This document shows, piece by piece, positions 1-6,642 of a DNA stretch of 16,261 nt (the first letter of the stretch is position 1; every line of letters starts with the position of its first letter). A program made the position numbers and the translations under genes. Under the pieces are notes generated by a model. The model did no database searches, had not been told where the DNA came from, and worked only from the letters and a program-made list of their open reading frames with translations. Source of the DNA: Dehalococcoidia bacterium (GTDB taxonomy: Bacteria > Chloroflexota > Dehalococcoidia > UBA3495 > JAAXIE01). The stretch is taken from NCBI GenBank assembly GCA_012270525.1, contig JAAXIE010000262.1, positions 1 through 16,261 of the forward strand, given 5' to 3'.

Positions 1-1092
1 CAGAACGACATCCTGAAGGAGTACATCGCCCGCGGTACCTACGCCTACCCGCCGGGGCCGTCGATGAGGCTAGTGGTGGACGTGTTCAAGTACTGCGCCG
101 AGTCGGTGCCCCACTGGAATACCATCAGCATCAGTGGATACCACATGCGCGAGGCCGGGGCCACGGCGGTGCAGGAGTTGGCTTTCACCATCTCCAACGC
201 CATTGCCTACGTGGGGGCGGCGCGAAAGGCCGGGCTGGACGTGGACCAATTCGCTGGACGGCTCTCGTTCTTCTTCGCCGCCCAGAACAACCTCTTCGAG
301 GAGGTGGCCAAGTTCCGGGCGGCCCGGCGCATGTGGGCGCGAATCATGCGCCACCGGTTCAAGGCCAGCGATCCGCGTTCCTGGATACTGCGGTTCCATA
401 CCCAGACGGCGGGTGTAAGTCTTACCGCCCAACAGCCGGACAACAACGTGGTGCGCAGCACGGTGCAGGCCCTGGCGGCGATTCTGGGGGGCACTCAGTC
501 GCTGCACGTAAACTCCCGCGACGAGGCGTTAGCCCTTCCCACGGAGGAATCAGCCCAGCTATCCCTGCGCACGCAGCAGCTTCTCGCTTACGAGAGTGGC
601 GTTGCCGACGTGGTCGACCCCCTCGGTGGCTCCTACTACGTGGAGAGCCTGACCAACGAACTGGAAACCCGAGCACTGGAGTACATAGAGCGCATCGACG
701 ATATGGGCGGCGCGGTGACCGCGTTGGAAGCAGGCTACCAGATGCGGGAGATCACCGAGACCGCTTACCGTCACCAGCGTGACGTGGAGACGGGAGAACG
801 CACCATCGTTGGCGTAAACGCATATGTCGATGAGGCACCTCCGCTGGAGGGCCTGCTGAAGGTCGACGAGGAGGCCCAGCGCGTTCAGGTAGAAGGGTTG
901 GCCAGCCTGAGACGGGACCGAGACGGCCTGAAGTCCCGACGGGCTTTGGACAGGTTGGCGGATGTGGCACGCAGCGAGGAAAACACGTTACCGGTCATTC
1001 TGGAGTGCGTCGAGGCGTACTGTACCCTGGGCGAGATATGCGAGGTGCTACGCCGGGTGTTCGGTGAGTACCGTGGCGCGCTTGCCATCTAA
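1..1092 (+). CDS. mcmA1: Methylmalonyl-CoA mutase, catalytic (large) subunit, 5'-truncated
   Basis: The reading frame is open from base 1, so the gene begins upstream; 363 codons are visible before TAA. It encodes the C-terminal two thirds of the TIM-barrel catalytic subunit of adenosylcobalamin-dependent acyl-CoA mutase, which interconverts methylmalonyl-CoA and succinyl-CoA in the cytoplasm. The sequence matches the family without gaps: window residue 1 (Gln) corresponds to Gln197, residue 11 (Arg) to Arg207 and residue 48 (His, in [10 protein letters not shown]) to the active-site His244 of the Propionibacterium enzyme. Arg at the 207 position favours methylmalonyl-CoA, because isobutyryl-CoA mutases carry Gln there; the other specificity residue (Tyr89) is outside the window. 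The chain ends at IVGVNAY plus a helical tail, with no B12-binding domain. That domain is a separate gene at 2859-3269. Other mutases of the family, such as ethylmalonyl-CoA mutase, cannot be fully excluded. Confidence 0.93.
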   Translation, partial: QNDILKEYIARGTYAYPPGPSMRLVVDVFKYCAESVPHWNTISISGYHMREAGATAVQELAFTISNAIAYVGAARKAGLDVDQFAGRLSFFFAAQNNLFEEVAKFRAARRMWARIMRHRFKASDPRSWILRFHTQTAGVSLTAQQPDNNVVRSTVQALAAILGGTQSLHVNSRDEALALPTEESAQLSLRTQQLLAYESGVADVVDPLGGSYYVESLTNELETRALEYIERIDDMGGAVTALEAGYQMREITETAYRHQRDVETGERTIVGVNAYVDEAPPLEGLLKVDEEAQRVQVEGLASLRRDRDGLKSRRALDRLADVARSEENTLPVILECVEAYCTLGEICEVLRRVFGEYRGALAI

Positions 1093-1109
1093 TAGCGAAG
1101 AACCATAGC

Positions 1110-1129
1110 CAGATCTGATGGATGATCTG
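1110..1129. repeat. Short inverted repeat between mutase and acyl-CoA dehydrogenase genes
   Basis: CAGATC and GATCTG form perfect 6-base arms around an 8-base spacer, 17 nt after the mutase stop and 28 nt before the next start. It could be a small mRNA hairpin that modulates the intercistronic region. There is no T-tract, so it is not a convincing terminator, and chance occurrence is possible. Confidence 0.3.
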
Positions 1130-1145
1130 CATCCGGCCACAATCC

Positions 1146-1151
1146 AAGGAG
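1146..1151 (+). promoter_or_regulatory. Ribosome binding site that fixes the acyl-CoA dehydrogenase start
   Basis: AAGGAG lies 6 nt before the ATG at 1158. It makes this ATG the start rather than the in-frame ATG at 1122, which has no Shine-Dalgarno sequence and would add 12 residues unlike the family's N-terminus. Confidence 0.8.
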
Positions 1152-1157
1152 ATTGCC

Positions 1158-2306
1158 ATGACTGACCTCCTGCTCAACGAAGAGGAGCGGATGCTCCAGA
1201 CCACGGTGCGCGATTTCGCAGACCGCGAGTTAGCACCCCGTGCCCACGAGTCCGACGAACGAGAGGCCTTTTCCTGGGAAGCATGGAAGGGGATGGCATC
1301 CCTGGGACTTACCGGCATAGGGGTAGACCCAGGGCTGGGGGGAAGCGGCGGTGGATACCGCCAGATGGCCATTGCGGAAGAGGAAGTGGCCCGTGGCGAC
1401 GCTGCAGCCAGCGTCAGCTTGGTGGCCCACATGTCGCTGGCGACCCAGACCATCTACCAGTTTGGCGACGAGGAGCAGAAACTGCGCTTCATCCCTCCGA
1501 TGGCCAAAGGCGAGGCCATCGGGGCTTGGGCCCTGACCGAGCCTGGGGGAGGATCCGATGCCGCAGCTCTCCAGACCACGGCGGAACTGCGTGGCACCAA
1601 CTACTACCTGAACGGCTCCAAGTTATTCATCACCAACGGCAACCTCGCGAGGTTCCTGGTGGTCTTCGCCACCCAGGACCGTTCTCTCCGGTCCCGTGGC
1701 ATCAGTGCTTTCGTCGTTCACGAAGGGGCCCCCGGGTTCCAGGCGAATGAACAACACGGCAAGATGGGCATGCGTGGCTCGCCCACTACGGAACTCGTCT
1801 TCCAGGATACTCCGGTGCCACTGAGCGACCGCCTTGGAGAAGAGGGCCGGGGATTCAATCACGCCATGGATATCCTGGACTCCAGTCGTATCGTCATCGC
1901 AGCCCAATGCGTGGGCATAGCCCAAGCCGCCTACGAAGCGTCCCTGCGGTACGCCCAGCAGCGCGAGTCCTTTGGCCGCCCGATAGCCCAGCACCAAGCC
2001 ATCCAATTCATGCTGGCCGACATGGCGACGGAGATATACGCTGCCCGCGTCGCTTCGATGCATGCTGCCACACTGAAGGACAACGGTCTGGCCTACGTGA
2101 ACGAGGCGTCGATGGCCAAGCTCTACGCCTCGGAGATGGCGGTGAGGGTTACATCCAGTGCGATACAGGTGCATGGCGGTGCTGGCTATTTCAGGGAGTC
2201 GCCGGTGGAGAGGCATTTCCGCGATGCGCGGGTCACAACCATCTACGAGGGGACTTCCGAGGTGCAACGTCTCGTGATAGCGAGGCAGATTCTGGGCAGC
2301 CACTAG
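1158..2306 (+). CDS. Acyl-CoA dehydrogenase (FAD, SCAD/butyryl-CoA type)
   Basis: A 382-residue flavoenzyme of normal family length that introduces an alpha,beta double bond into an acyl-CoA and passes electrons to ETF. The FAD signature WALTEPGGGSD is seen in the middle domain. The QQRESFGRPI...HQ segment and the C-terminal IYEGTSEVQR are also present; in the latter, Glu364 is at the position of the catalytic base of MCAD/SCAD (Glu376 in human MCAD). The start at 1158 is chosen because AAGGAG lies 6 nt upstream. The gene sits between the mutase catalytic subunit and the epimerase, so it probably works in a catabolic route leading to propionyl-CoA and methylmalonyl-CoA, such as branched-chain amino-acid or odd-chain fatty-acid breakdown. 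The exact substrate chain length cannot be read from the sequence. Confidence 0.93.
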   Translation: MTDLLLNEEERMLQTTVRDFADRELAPRAHESDEREAFSWEAWKGMASLGLTGIGVDPGLGGSGGGYRQMAIAEEEVARGDAAASVSLVAHMSLATQTIYQFGDEEQKLRFIPPMAKGEAIGAWALTEPGGGSDAAALQTTAELRGTNYYLNGSKLFITNGNLARFLVVFATQDRSLRSRGISAFVVHEGAPGFQANEQHGKMGMRGSPTTELVFQDTPVPLSDRLGEEGRGFNHAMDILDSSRIVIAAQCVGIAQAAYEASLRYAQQRESFGRPIAQHQAIQFMLADMATEIYAARVASMHAATLKDNGLAYVNEASMAKLYASEMAVRVTSSAIQVHGGAGYFRESPVERHFRDARVTTIYEGTSEVQRLVIARQILGSH

Positions 2307-2342
2307 TCTACGGGCCACACTGAAGTCAAAGGACGACCGGGA

Positions 2343-2801
2343 ATGCAGAGTTCGCCAGCTTGCACGGTGGACTATATCGACCATGTCGGTATCGCGGTGC
2401 ACGACCTGGAACAGGCCATGAGTTTCTTCCACGACACCTTTGGCGCACCCCTGGCGCAGGCGCACGAGTTGGCTGACCAAGGCGTGCGCGCCTGCCTCAT
2501 AGCGATAGGCCAGACCCGCTTGGAATTGCTGCAGCCCCTGTCCACCGATTCGCCTGTGGGCAAGTTCCTGGAGCGCCGCGGAGAGGGCTTGCATCACCTG
2601 GCCCTGCACGTAGAGAACGTGGCTGACAGTATTGAGGGCCTTCGGGGGAAGGGCGTGCAGATGATAGACTTGGAGCCAAGAGAGGGTCTTTCCGGAATCA
2701 TCGCTTTTCTGCATCCCAGGTCGGCCCATGGCATACTGACTGAGCTGGTCCAGACCGCGCCTCAGCAAGCTCTGCCTGAGCAGAACTCGCCCAAAGGATA
2801 G
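2343..2801 (+). CDS. mce: Methylmalonyl-CoA epimerase (VOC/glyoxalase fold)
   Basis: A 152-residue protein with two betaalphabetabetabeta repeats of the vicinal-oxygen-chelate fold. It interconverts the (S) and (R) forms of methylmalonyl-CoA so that the mutase can use them. The N-terminal DHVGIAV (His14) and the mid-chain HHLALHV (His85) are the paired metal-ligand positions of the two repeats. The ILTEL segment near the C-terminus carries the conserved ligand Glu134, and LELLQP (Glu61) aligns with the remaining ligand strand. Glu42 in HELADQGV is at the position of a catalytic glutamate of the bacterial enzymes. AAAGGA at 2328-2333 lies 9 nt before the ATG. It is flanked by both halves of the mutase, which supports the assignment over other VOC proteins. 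Confidence 0.92.
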   Translation: MQSSPACTVDYIDHVGIAVHDLEQAMSFFHDTFGAPLAQAHELADQGVRACLIAIGQTRLELLQPLSTDSPVGKFLERRGEGLHHLALHVENVADSIEGLRGKGVQMIDLEPREGLSGIIAFLHPRSAHGILTELVQTAPQQALPEQNSPKG

Positions 2802-2842
2802 ATGGTTGCCCTCCACGGGAACGTAGAATGCAACGCGAAGCG

Positions 2843-2847
2843 GGAGG
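2843..2847 (+). promoter_or_regulatory. Ribosome binding site favouring a GTG start for the B12-binding subunit
   Basis: GGAGG lies 11 nt before GTG at 2859. The competing ATG at 2802, which directly abuts the epimerase stop, has AAAGGA only 3 nt upstream and would add 19 residues not typical of the family. Confidence 0.55.
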
Positions 2848-2858
2848 TCCTGACCCAA

Positions 2859-3269
2859 GTGACTGAACCAGCCAGGCCAATTCGAGTGCTGGTGGCCAAG
2901 CCGGGGCTCGACGGGCATGACCGGGGAGCGAAGGTGATTGCCCGGGCCCTGCGGGACGCGGGCATGGAAGTCATCTATACCGGTATCCGGCAGACGTCCC
3001 AGATGATTGTCGAGGCCGCGATGCAGGAGGACGTGGATGTGGTCGGCCTGAGCGTGCTGTCGGGGGCCCACATGACCCTCTTCCCCCAGATAGTAAAGGG
3101 TCTGGAAGAGTTGGGGATGAGCGACGTGCTGATAGTGGCTGGCGGGATCATCCCCGAGGAAGACAGGGAGCCGTTGTTGCGCCAAGGTATCAATGCCCTG
3201 TTCGGCCCCGGGGCCTCGACCCAGGAAATCGTGACCTACATCGAGCAGGCGATGGCCGGACGCCGATAG
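2859..3269 (+). CDS. mcmA2: Methylmalonyl-CoA mutase, B12-binding (small) subunit
   Basis: From the GTG start this is a 136-residue cobalamin-binding domain, the usual size for the free-standing subunit. It binds the cofactor base-off/His-on and completes the mutase active site. The DxHxxG motif is clear: Asp18, His20 (lower axial cobalt ligand) and Gly23 in [10 protein letters not shown]. Lys14 corresponds to Lys604, Asp18 to Asp608 and His20 to His610 of the Propionibacterium mutase. The later SVLSGAH and VAGGI segments line the nucleotide-tail pocket. The start is uncertain: an in-frame ATG at 2802 directly follows the epimerase stop and would give 155 residues, but GGAGG before 2859 and the family N-terminus favour GTG. 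It is the last gene of the module, followed by a hairpin. Confidence 0.93.
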   Translation: MTEPARPIRVLVAKPGLDGHDRGAKVIARALRDAGMEVIYTGIRQTSQMIVEAAMQEDVDVVGLSVLSGAHMTLFPQIVKGLEELGMSDVLIVAGGIIPEEDREPLLRQGINALFGPGASTQEIVTYIEQAMAGRR

Positions 3270-3280
3270 CGTCTGGACGA

Positions 3281-3307
3281 AAGGCCGGAACTGTGACTTT
3301 CGGCCTT
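3281..3307 (+). terminator. Hairpin, probable terminator of the methylmalonyl-CoA module
   Basis: AAGGCCGGAA (3281-3290) pairs with TTTCGGCCTT (3298-3307) over 10 base pairs, including one G-U wobble, around the 7-base loop CTGTGAC. It starts 11 nt after the last gene's stop. The following sequence is only moderately T-rich, so termination may be partial or factor-assisted. The hairpin lies just upstream of a good promoter, as expected at an operon boundary. Confidence 0.6.
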
Positions 3308-3315
3308 GATTCCCC

Positions 3316-3346
3316 TTGACATTGCACTTGACCCAACTCTTATAAT
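3316..3346 (+). promoter_or_regulatory. Sigma70-type promoter for the DUF177-rpmF-fabD-nusB-acpP operon
   Basis: A perfect -35 hexamer TTGACA (3316-3321) and a perfect -10 hexamer TATAAT (3341-3346) are separated by 19 bases, or 18 if the -10 is read one base earlier as TTATAA. The spacing is slightly long. Transcription would start near 3353, giving a leader of about 28 nt before the ATG at 3381. This is the clearest promoter in the window. Confidence 0.75.
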
Positions 3347-3380
3347 TCTCCGGTTATCTGGCTGACTGGGCATCCGTCTG

Positions 3381-3884
3381 ATGCGTTACAACGTGGCGCA
3401 ATTGCTTAAAGAAGACATAGGCTCGACTCGTGCCTATCCTGTAGGACAGGACTCCGAATCCCCCAGAGGAGCCAACCTCCTCCGTCTCATGCGCACCGAA
3501 AGGGGCATCTGGGCTTCTGCTGTACTGAATACCAGCAGCCCAAGCACGTGCAGCAGGTGCCTCTCCTCCTTCACTCAGTCCCTTGAGCTCTCGATCGAAG
3601 AGGAATACTACCCCGTCGCCGATGTGCATACCGGCAAGCCCATCGAAGTGCCGGAAGAAGAGGGTGCCTTCACCATCGACGATGCCAACATCCTGGATCT
3701 GACGGAGGCGGTGCGGCAGTACCGCATAGCGGTGGGTCCGATGAAGCCCCTGTGCCACGAGGGCTGCCTGGGGCTGTGCACGGTTTGCGGTGGCAACCTC
3801 AACGAGCAGGACTGCGCCTGTCAGGATGACGTCATAGACCCGCGATTGGCCCCGCTCAGGCAGTTGCTGGCGGGTGACGGGTAA
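3381..3884 (+). CDS. DUF177/YceD-family protein
   Basis: A 167-residue protein of the DUF177 (YceD) family, which is almost always encoded next to ribosomal protein L32 and is linked to rRNA metabolism; its biochemical role is poorly defined. The N-terminal half carries the family TCSRC pair (Cys57, Cys60). A second cysteine-rich patch follows a long acidic segment: PLCHEGCLGLCTVCGG, then DCAC (Cys125, 129, 133, 136, 145, 147), a probable zinc-binding site. It is the first gene after the promoter at 3316-3346. The ATG has no strong Shine-Dalgarno sequence and the leader is only about 28 nt. rpmF follows after 51 nt, the conserved arrangement, which strengthens the assignment. Confidence 0.9.
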   Translation: MRYNVAQLLKEDIGSTRAYPVGQDSESPRGANLLRLMRTERGIWASAVLNTSSPSTCSRCLSSFTQSLELSIEEEYYPVADVHTGKPIEVPEEEGAFTIDDANILDLTEAVRQYRIAVGPMKPLCHEGCLGLCTVCGGNLNEQDCACQDDVIDPRLAPLRQLLAGDG

Positions 3885-3935
3885 GTCGCTGGAAACAAGC
3901 CGAGAGAAAACAAGAAGAACCGGGAGTAGATTCAC

Positions 3936-4118
3936 ATGGGAGCCCTTCCAACCAAGAAACTGACACGAGGTTACAAGAGACGCCGGGCCGTGGCCTACAA
4001 GCTGAAGCCCGTCCATCTGTCGCGATGCCCCCAGTGCAGGGCGGCCAAGTTGCCCCATACCGCCTGCATGAACTGCGGTACCTACAAGGGCAGGCAGATC
4101 GGGGGCGCAGACAGGTAG
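3936..4118 (+). CDS. rpmF: 50S ribosomal protein L32
   Basis: A 60-residue basic protein of the L32 family, a component of the large ribosomal subunit. The N-terminus is rich in Lys and Arg (KKLTRGYKRRR). A zinc ribbon follows with Cys31 and Cys34 (CPQC) and Cys44 and Cys47 (CMNC), then the family ending GTYKGRQI. All four zinc cysteines are kept, so this is the zinc-binding C+ form. GGGAG lies 9 nt before the ATG. It sits directly after the DUF177 gene, as in most bacteria. Confidence 0.96.
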   Translation: MGALPTKKLTRGYKRRRAVAYKLKPVHLSRCPQCRAAKLPHTACMNCGTYKGRQIGGADR

Positions 4119-4170
4119 TCGGCGCAACATGATACGGAAGGTACACCACCACAGGGCTATTTGACCCCGA

Positions 4171-5133
4171 ATGTTGGCGAACGAGGAGGTACTTACGGAG
4201 AGTCAGGATACGGCAATTACAGCGTATCTGTTTCCAGGCCAGGGAGCCCAGCATGTTGGGATGGGCTTGGAACTTTACAATGCATCACCTGCTGCCAGGA
4301 AGCTGTTGGATGAATCCAACGATATCCTGGGAATGTCGCTGACAGACCTGATATTCCAAGGTCCGGCCAAGGAACTGGAGAGGACGGAGTTTTCTCAGCC
4401 TGCCATCCTGGCTGTAAGCCTTGCCTGTTTGGAAGCTTGGCGGGAGAGGGCAACTGCTCCGCTACCGGAACCGGCCGCCCTAGCCGGGCACAGCTTGGGC
4501 GAGTACACCGCACTGACAGTCTCAGGGGCCTTGGACTGGGGGGATGCACTGAGGCTGGTGCGGGAGCGTGGCCGTCTGATGCAGGAAGCATCGGACATGC
4601 GGGCGGGCACCATGGCTGCCATCATCGGTCTCGACGAGAGCATCATGGAAGAGATATGCATGGAGACCGGTGTGGAGATAGCGAACATCAACTCCGACGA
4701 CCAGTTGGTCATCAGCGGCGACCGCCTGTTCGTGGCCAAGGCGATGGACCTCGCTTCCATGCGGGGGGCTCGGAAGACAATACCCTTGGCGGTGGGCGGG
4801 GCATTTCACTCTACTCTCATGTTCCCCGCACAGGAAGGCCTTGCAGAGACGGTCAGGAATCTGGAGTTGCGCGATCCGAGCGTACCCATAATCGCGAATG
4901 CCAACTCGGCCCCCCTGACCACGGCCGCTGCCGTCAAGACCGAGTTGATGAACCAGCTTTGCAGTTGCGTGCAATGGAGCCGGTCGATAAAGACGATGGC
5001 GAACTCGGGAGTATCCCAGTTCATCGAGTTCGGACCGGGAAAGGTGCTGACGGGTCTGGCAAAACGTATTTCACGAGGGGCGACCGCGGTGAACGTGGCT
5101 GACCTCGATTCCATCGAAAAGGCAGCAACGTAG
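4171..5133 (+). CDS. fabD: Malonyl-CoA:ACP transacylase
   Basis: A 320-residue enzyme that moves malonyl from CoA to acyl carrier protein for type II fatty-acid synthesis in the cytoplasm. It has the oxyanion motif FPGQGAQ (residues 21-27), the nucleophile elbow GHSLGEY with catalytic Ser108, Arg133 in ERGRLMQ at the position that binds the malonyl carboxylate, and the catalytic His213 in GGAFHS. It has normal length. The ATG at 4171 lacks a convincing Shine-Dalgarno sequence. A strong GAGGAGGT is found at 4182-4189, inside the gene, but no standard in-frame start codon follows it at a suitable distance, so 4171 is kept. Its partner acpP lies downstream after nusB, and malonyl-CoA would come from the carboxyltransferase at 10633-12516. 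Confidence 0.96.
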   Translation: MLANEEVLTESQDTAITAYLFPGQGAQHVGMGLELYNASPAARKLLDESNDILGMSLTDLIFQGPAKELERTEFSQPAILAVSLACLEAWRERATAPLPEPAALAGHSLGEYTALTVSGALDWGDALRLVRERGRLMQEASDMRAGTMAAIIGLDESIMEEICMETGVEIANINSDDQLVISGDRLFVAKAMDLASMRGARKTIPLAVGGAFHSTLMFPAQEGLAETVRNLELRDPSVPIIANANSAPLTTAAAVKTELMNQLCSCVQWSRSIKTMANSGVSQFIEFGPGKVLTGLAKRISRGATAVNVADLDSIEKAAT

Positions 5134-5165
5134 TCTCCAGCGGACCACTGTTGAGCTTAGGAGCC

Positions 5166-5597
5166 ATGCTGGCGGAGAGTCCCGGCCACTTGCGGAGGCG
5201 CTCTCGGGCCTTCGCGCTACAGGCACTGTACGAGATTGACCTCTCTTCCCATTCGGTGGATGGTTCGGTAGGGTGGTTACGGGAAGAGGAAGGCCTCCCG
5301 GCAGAAGCTTTTCCCTTTGCCTTGCAGCTCATAAACGGTGTCATGGAACACCGGCGTGAGCTCGACGAGCTCATACAAATGCTTGCGCCCACCTGGCCGG
5401 TGCGTTATCTATCAAGCATCGACCGCAACATCCTGAGATTGGCCCTGTACGAGGTCAAATTCGAGGCCGATGTGCCACCCAAGGCTGCAATCAACGAGGC
5501 GGTGGAGTTGGCCAAGGCTTTCGGTAGCGAGACGACGAGCAAATTTGTGAACGGAGTAATGGGCACGGTAATGGAGCAGGGAGACCCGGACCTCTAG
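5166..5597 (+). CDS. nusB: Transcription antitermination factor NusB
   Basis: A helical RNA-binding protein (143 residues from this start) that acts with NusE/S10 at boxA sites to allow antitermination of rRNA operons. It shows the N-terminal [16 protein letters not shown] helix, the central [16 protein letters not shown] segment, [18 protein letters not shown] and the terminal FVNGVMG, all typical of NusB. The start is uncertain among three in-frame candidates. TTG 5151 has no clear ribosome site. ATG 5166 has AGGAG only 2 nt away. TTG 5190 has GGAGAG 10 nt upstream and would begin directly at the conserved RRRSR stretch. The position between fabD and acpP is unusual; nusB is more often near ribH or ribosomal and efp genes. 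Confidence 0.95.
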   Translation: MLAESPGHLRRRSRAFALQALYEIDLSSHSVDGSVGWLREEEGLPAEAFPFALQLINGVMEHRRELDELIQMLAPTWPVRYLSSIDRNILRLALYEVKFEADVPPKAAINEAVELAKAFGSETTSKFVNGVMGTVMEQGDPDL

Positions 5598-5598
5598 C

Positions 5599-5904
5599 TT
5601 GTGGCTAGGGGCGCCAGTTGCCCAGACGGAACGGAGGCCGGAGATCGCCACAGTATACGAGCGGGTGAAGACCATAGTAGTGGACAAGCTTGGCGTAGAT
5701 GAAAAAGCCGCAACTCCTGAGGCCTCGTTCGTGGAAGACCTGAGTGCCGACTCCCTGGACCTGGTCGAGCTCATTATGGCCTTCGAGGAGGAGTTCTCCA
5801 CTTCCGACAGCAAGCTGGAGATATCCGACCAGGACGCAGGACGAATCCTTACCATCCAGGATGCGGTGGACTATCTCCAAGAACACGGCATACAGGACGG
5901 CTGA
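5599..5904 (+). CDS. acpP: Acyl carrier protein (start codon uncertain)
   Basis: A small acidic four-helix protein that carries fatty-acyl intermediates on 4'-phosphopantetheine. The attachment site is Ser52 in ADSLDLVEL, preceded by FVEDL and followed by MAFEEEFS and the closing helix [10 protein letters not shown]. The longest frame gives 101 residues, but family members start near VYERVK, about 18 residues later. The only standard start codon upstream of that point is TTG at 5599, which has no good ribosome site. A strong GGAGG (5633-5637) and GGAG (5640-5643) lie just before the expected N-terminus, where only ATC, GCC, ACA and GTA codons occur. Translation may therefore start at 5599 or at a rare codon such as ATC 5644. 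It follows nusB by 1 nt. The family assignment itself is secure. Confidence 0.93.
   Translation: MWLGAPVAQTERRPEIATVYERVKTIVVDKLGVDEKAATPEASFVEDLSADSLDLVELIMAFEEEFSTSDSKLEISDQDAGRILTIQDAVDYLQEHGIQDG
5633..5643 (+). promoter_or_regulatory. Shine-Dalgarno-like run without a standard start codon after it
   Basis: GGAGG (5633-5637) and GGAG (5640-5643) lie just inside the long acpP frame, 6-10 nt before the residues where acyl carrier proteins normally begin. No in-frame ATG, GTG or TTG follows at ribosome-site distance. The run could serve a non-standard start codon or be a coincidence. Confidence 0.4.
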
Positions 5905-5940
5905 CAGCGGCGTTAGCTCTTCCGTCTGACTATTCCTCAA

Positions 5941-5958
5941 TGTTCGTTGGGACGAACA
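5941..5958. repeat. Perfect palindrome upstream of the uracil-DNA glycosylase gene
   Basis: TGTTCGT and ACGAACA form perfect 7-base arms around TGGG, 36 nt after the acpP stop and 47 nt before the glycosylase start. It could be a dimeric-repressor operator or an mRNA hairpin. The half-sites GTTCG and CGAAC recall Gram-positive LexA boxes, but they are in the opposite order (GTTCG-N6-CGAAC instead of CGAAC-N4-GTTCG). No T-tract follows, so a terminator is less likely. Confidence 0.5.
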
Positions 5959-5990
5959 GAATATGGTAGCGAAGAGGCCTAGGGCTGAGG

Positions 5991-5995
5991 GGAGG
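5991..5995 (+). promoter_or_regulatory. Ribosome binding site that fixes the glycosylase start
   Basis: GGAGG, within GGGGAGG at 5989-5995, lies 10 nt before ATG 6006. It lies only 1 nt before the in-frame TTG at 5997, which rules that codon out as the start. Confidence 0.7.
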
Positions 5996-6005
5996 TTTGC
6001 GACGG

Positions 6006-6641
6006 ATGAACAGCTTGGAGGAGATAGAAGAAAGGGTCCGCTCCTGTACTGATTGCCCTCTCAGCGAGACCAGGACTCATGCAGTTCCCGGAGAGGGCTC
6101 CAAGGCTGCCCGCATAATCTTCATCGGAGAGGCACCCGGGTACCAGGAAGACAGACAGGGGCGTCCCTTTGTCGGTCCTGCTGGGAAGTTCCTCGACGAG
6201 CTCCTGGGCTCAATCGGGCTCAACCGTGAAGATGTCTTCATCGCCAATATGATCAAGTGCCGCCCCCCCAACAACCGTGACCCCCTGCCCAATGAGGTCA
6301 CAGCATGTACCAAGTATCTTGACCGCCAGATAGAGTTGCTGGAGCCGGAGCTCGTCGTCACCCTGGGTCGCTACGCCATGGGCAAGTACTTCCCAAAGGA
6401 CAGCATCAGCCGGGTCCGGGGAAGGGTCCGCACCAAGGATGGGCAACGAGTCCTCCCGCTATTGCATCCGGCAGCGGCCCTGCATCAAGCCAGCCTCCGC
6501 AATAGCATAGAGCAGGACTTCCAGGTCATCCCGCAGGCCCTCAGGGAGGCCAGGGAACAGCCGCTTCCAGTCAGCAGTCCTCCACCAGACGGCATAGCCG
6601 CCGCTGCTACTCCACCCGACCGCCAATTGAGCATGTTCTAG
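6006..6641 (+). CDS. udg: Family 4 (type A) uracil-DNA glycosylase, [4Fe-4S]
   Basis: A 211-residue base-excision repair enzyme that removes uracil from DNA. The active-site motif GEAPGYQED (residues 41-49) and the HPAAALHQ motif near residue 156 are those of family 4. Four cysteines sit at the iron-sulfur ligand positions: Cys14 and Cys17 (CTDC), Cys85 (IKCRPP) and Cys101. After the catalytic domain a proline- and alanine-rich tail of about 30 residues ends in QLSMF at the extreme C-terminus, which fits the bacterial sliding-clamp-binding pentapeptide QL(S/D)LF. The start at 6006 is set by GGAGG 10 nt upstream. The stop is 1 nt before the RNase J GTG, so the two are probably cotranscribed and translationally coupled. 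Confidence 0.95.
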   Translation: MNSLEEIEERVRSCTDCPLSETRTHAVPGEGSKAARIIFIGEAPGYQEDRQGRPFVGPAGKFLDELLGSIGLNREDVFIANMIKCRPPNNRDPLPNEVTACTKYLDRQIELLEPELVVTLGRYAMGKYFPKDSISRVRGRVRTKDGQRVLPLLHPAAALHQASLRNSIEQDFQVIPQALREAREQPLPVSSPPPDGIAAAATPPDRQLSMF

Positions 6642-6642
6642 C

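Noticed and set aside
1623..3185. 520-codon open frame on the minus strand
   Set aside because: It runs antisense across the dehydrogenase, epimerase and B12-subunit genes, all with clear family motifs. The translation shows no recognisable domain and is explained by GC-rich third codon positions.
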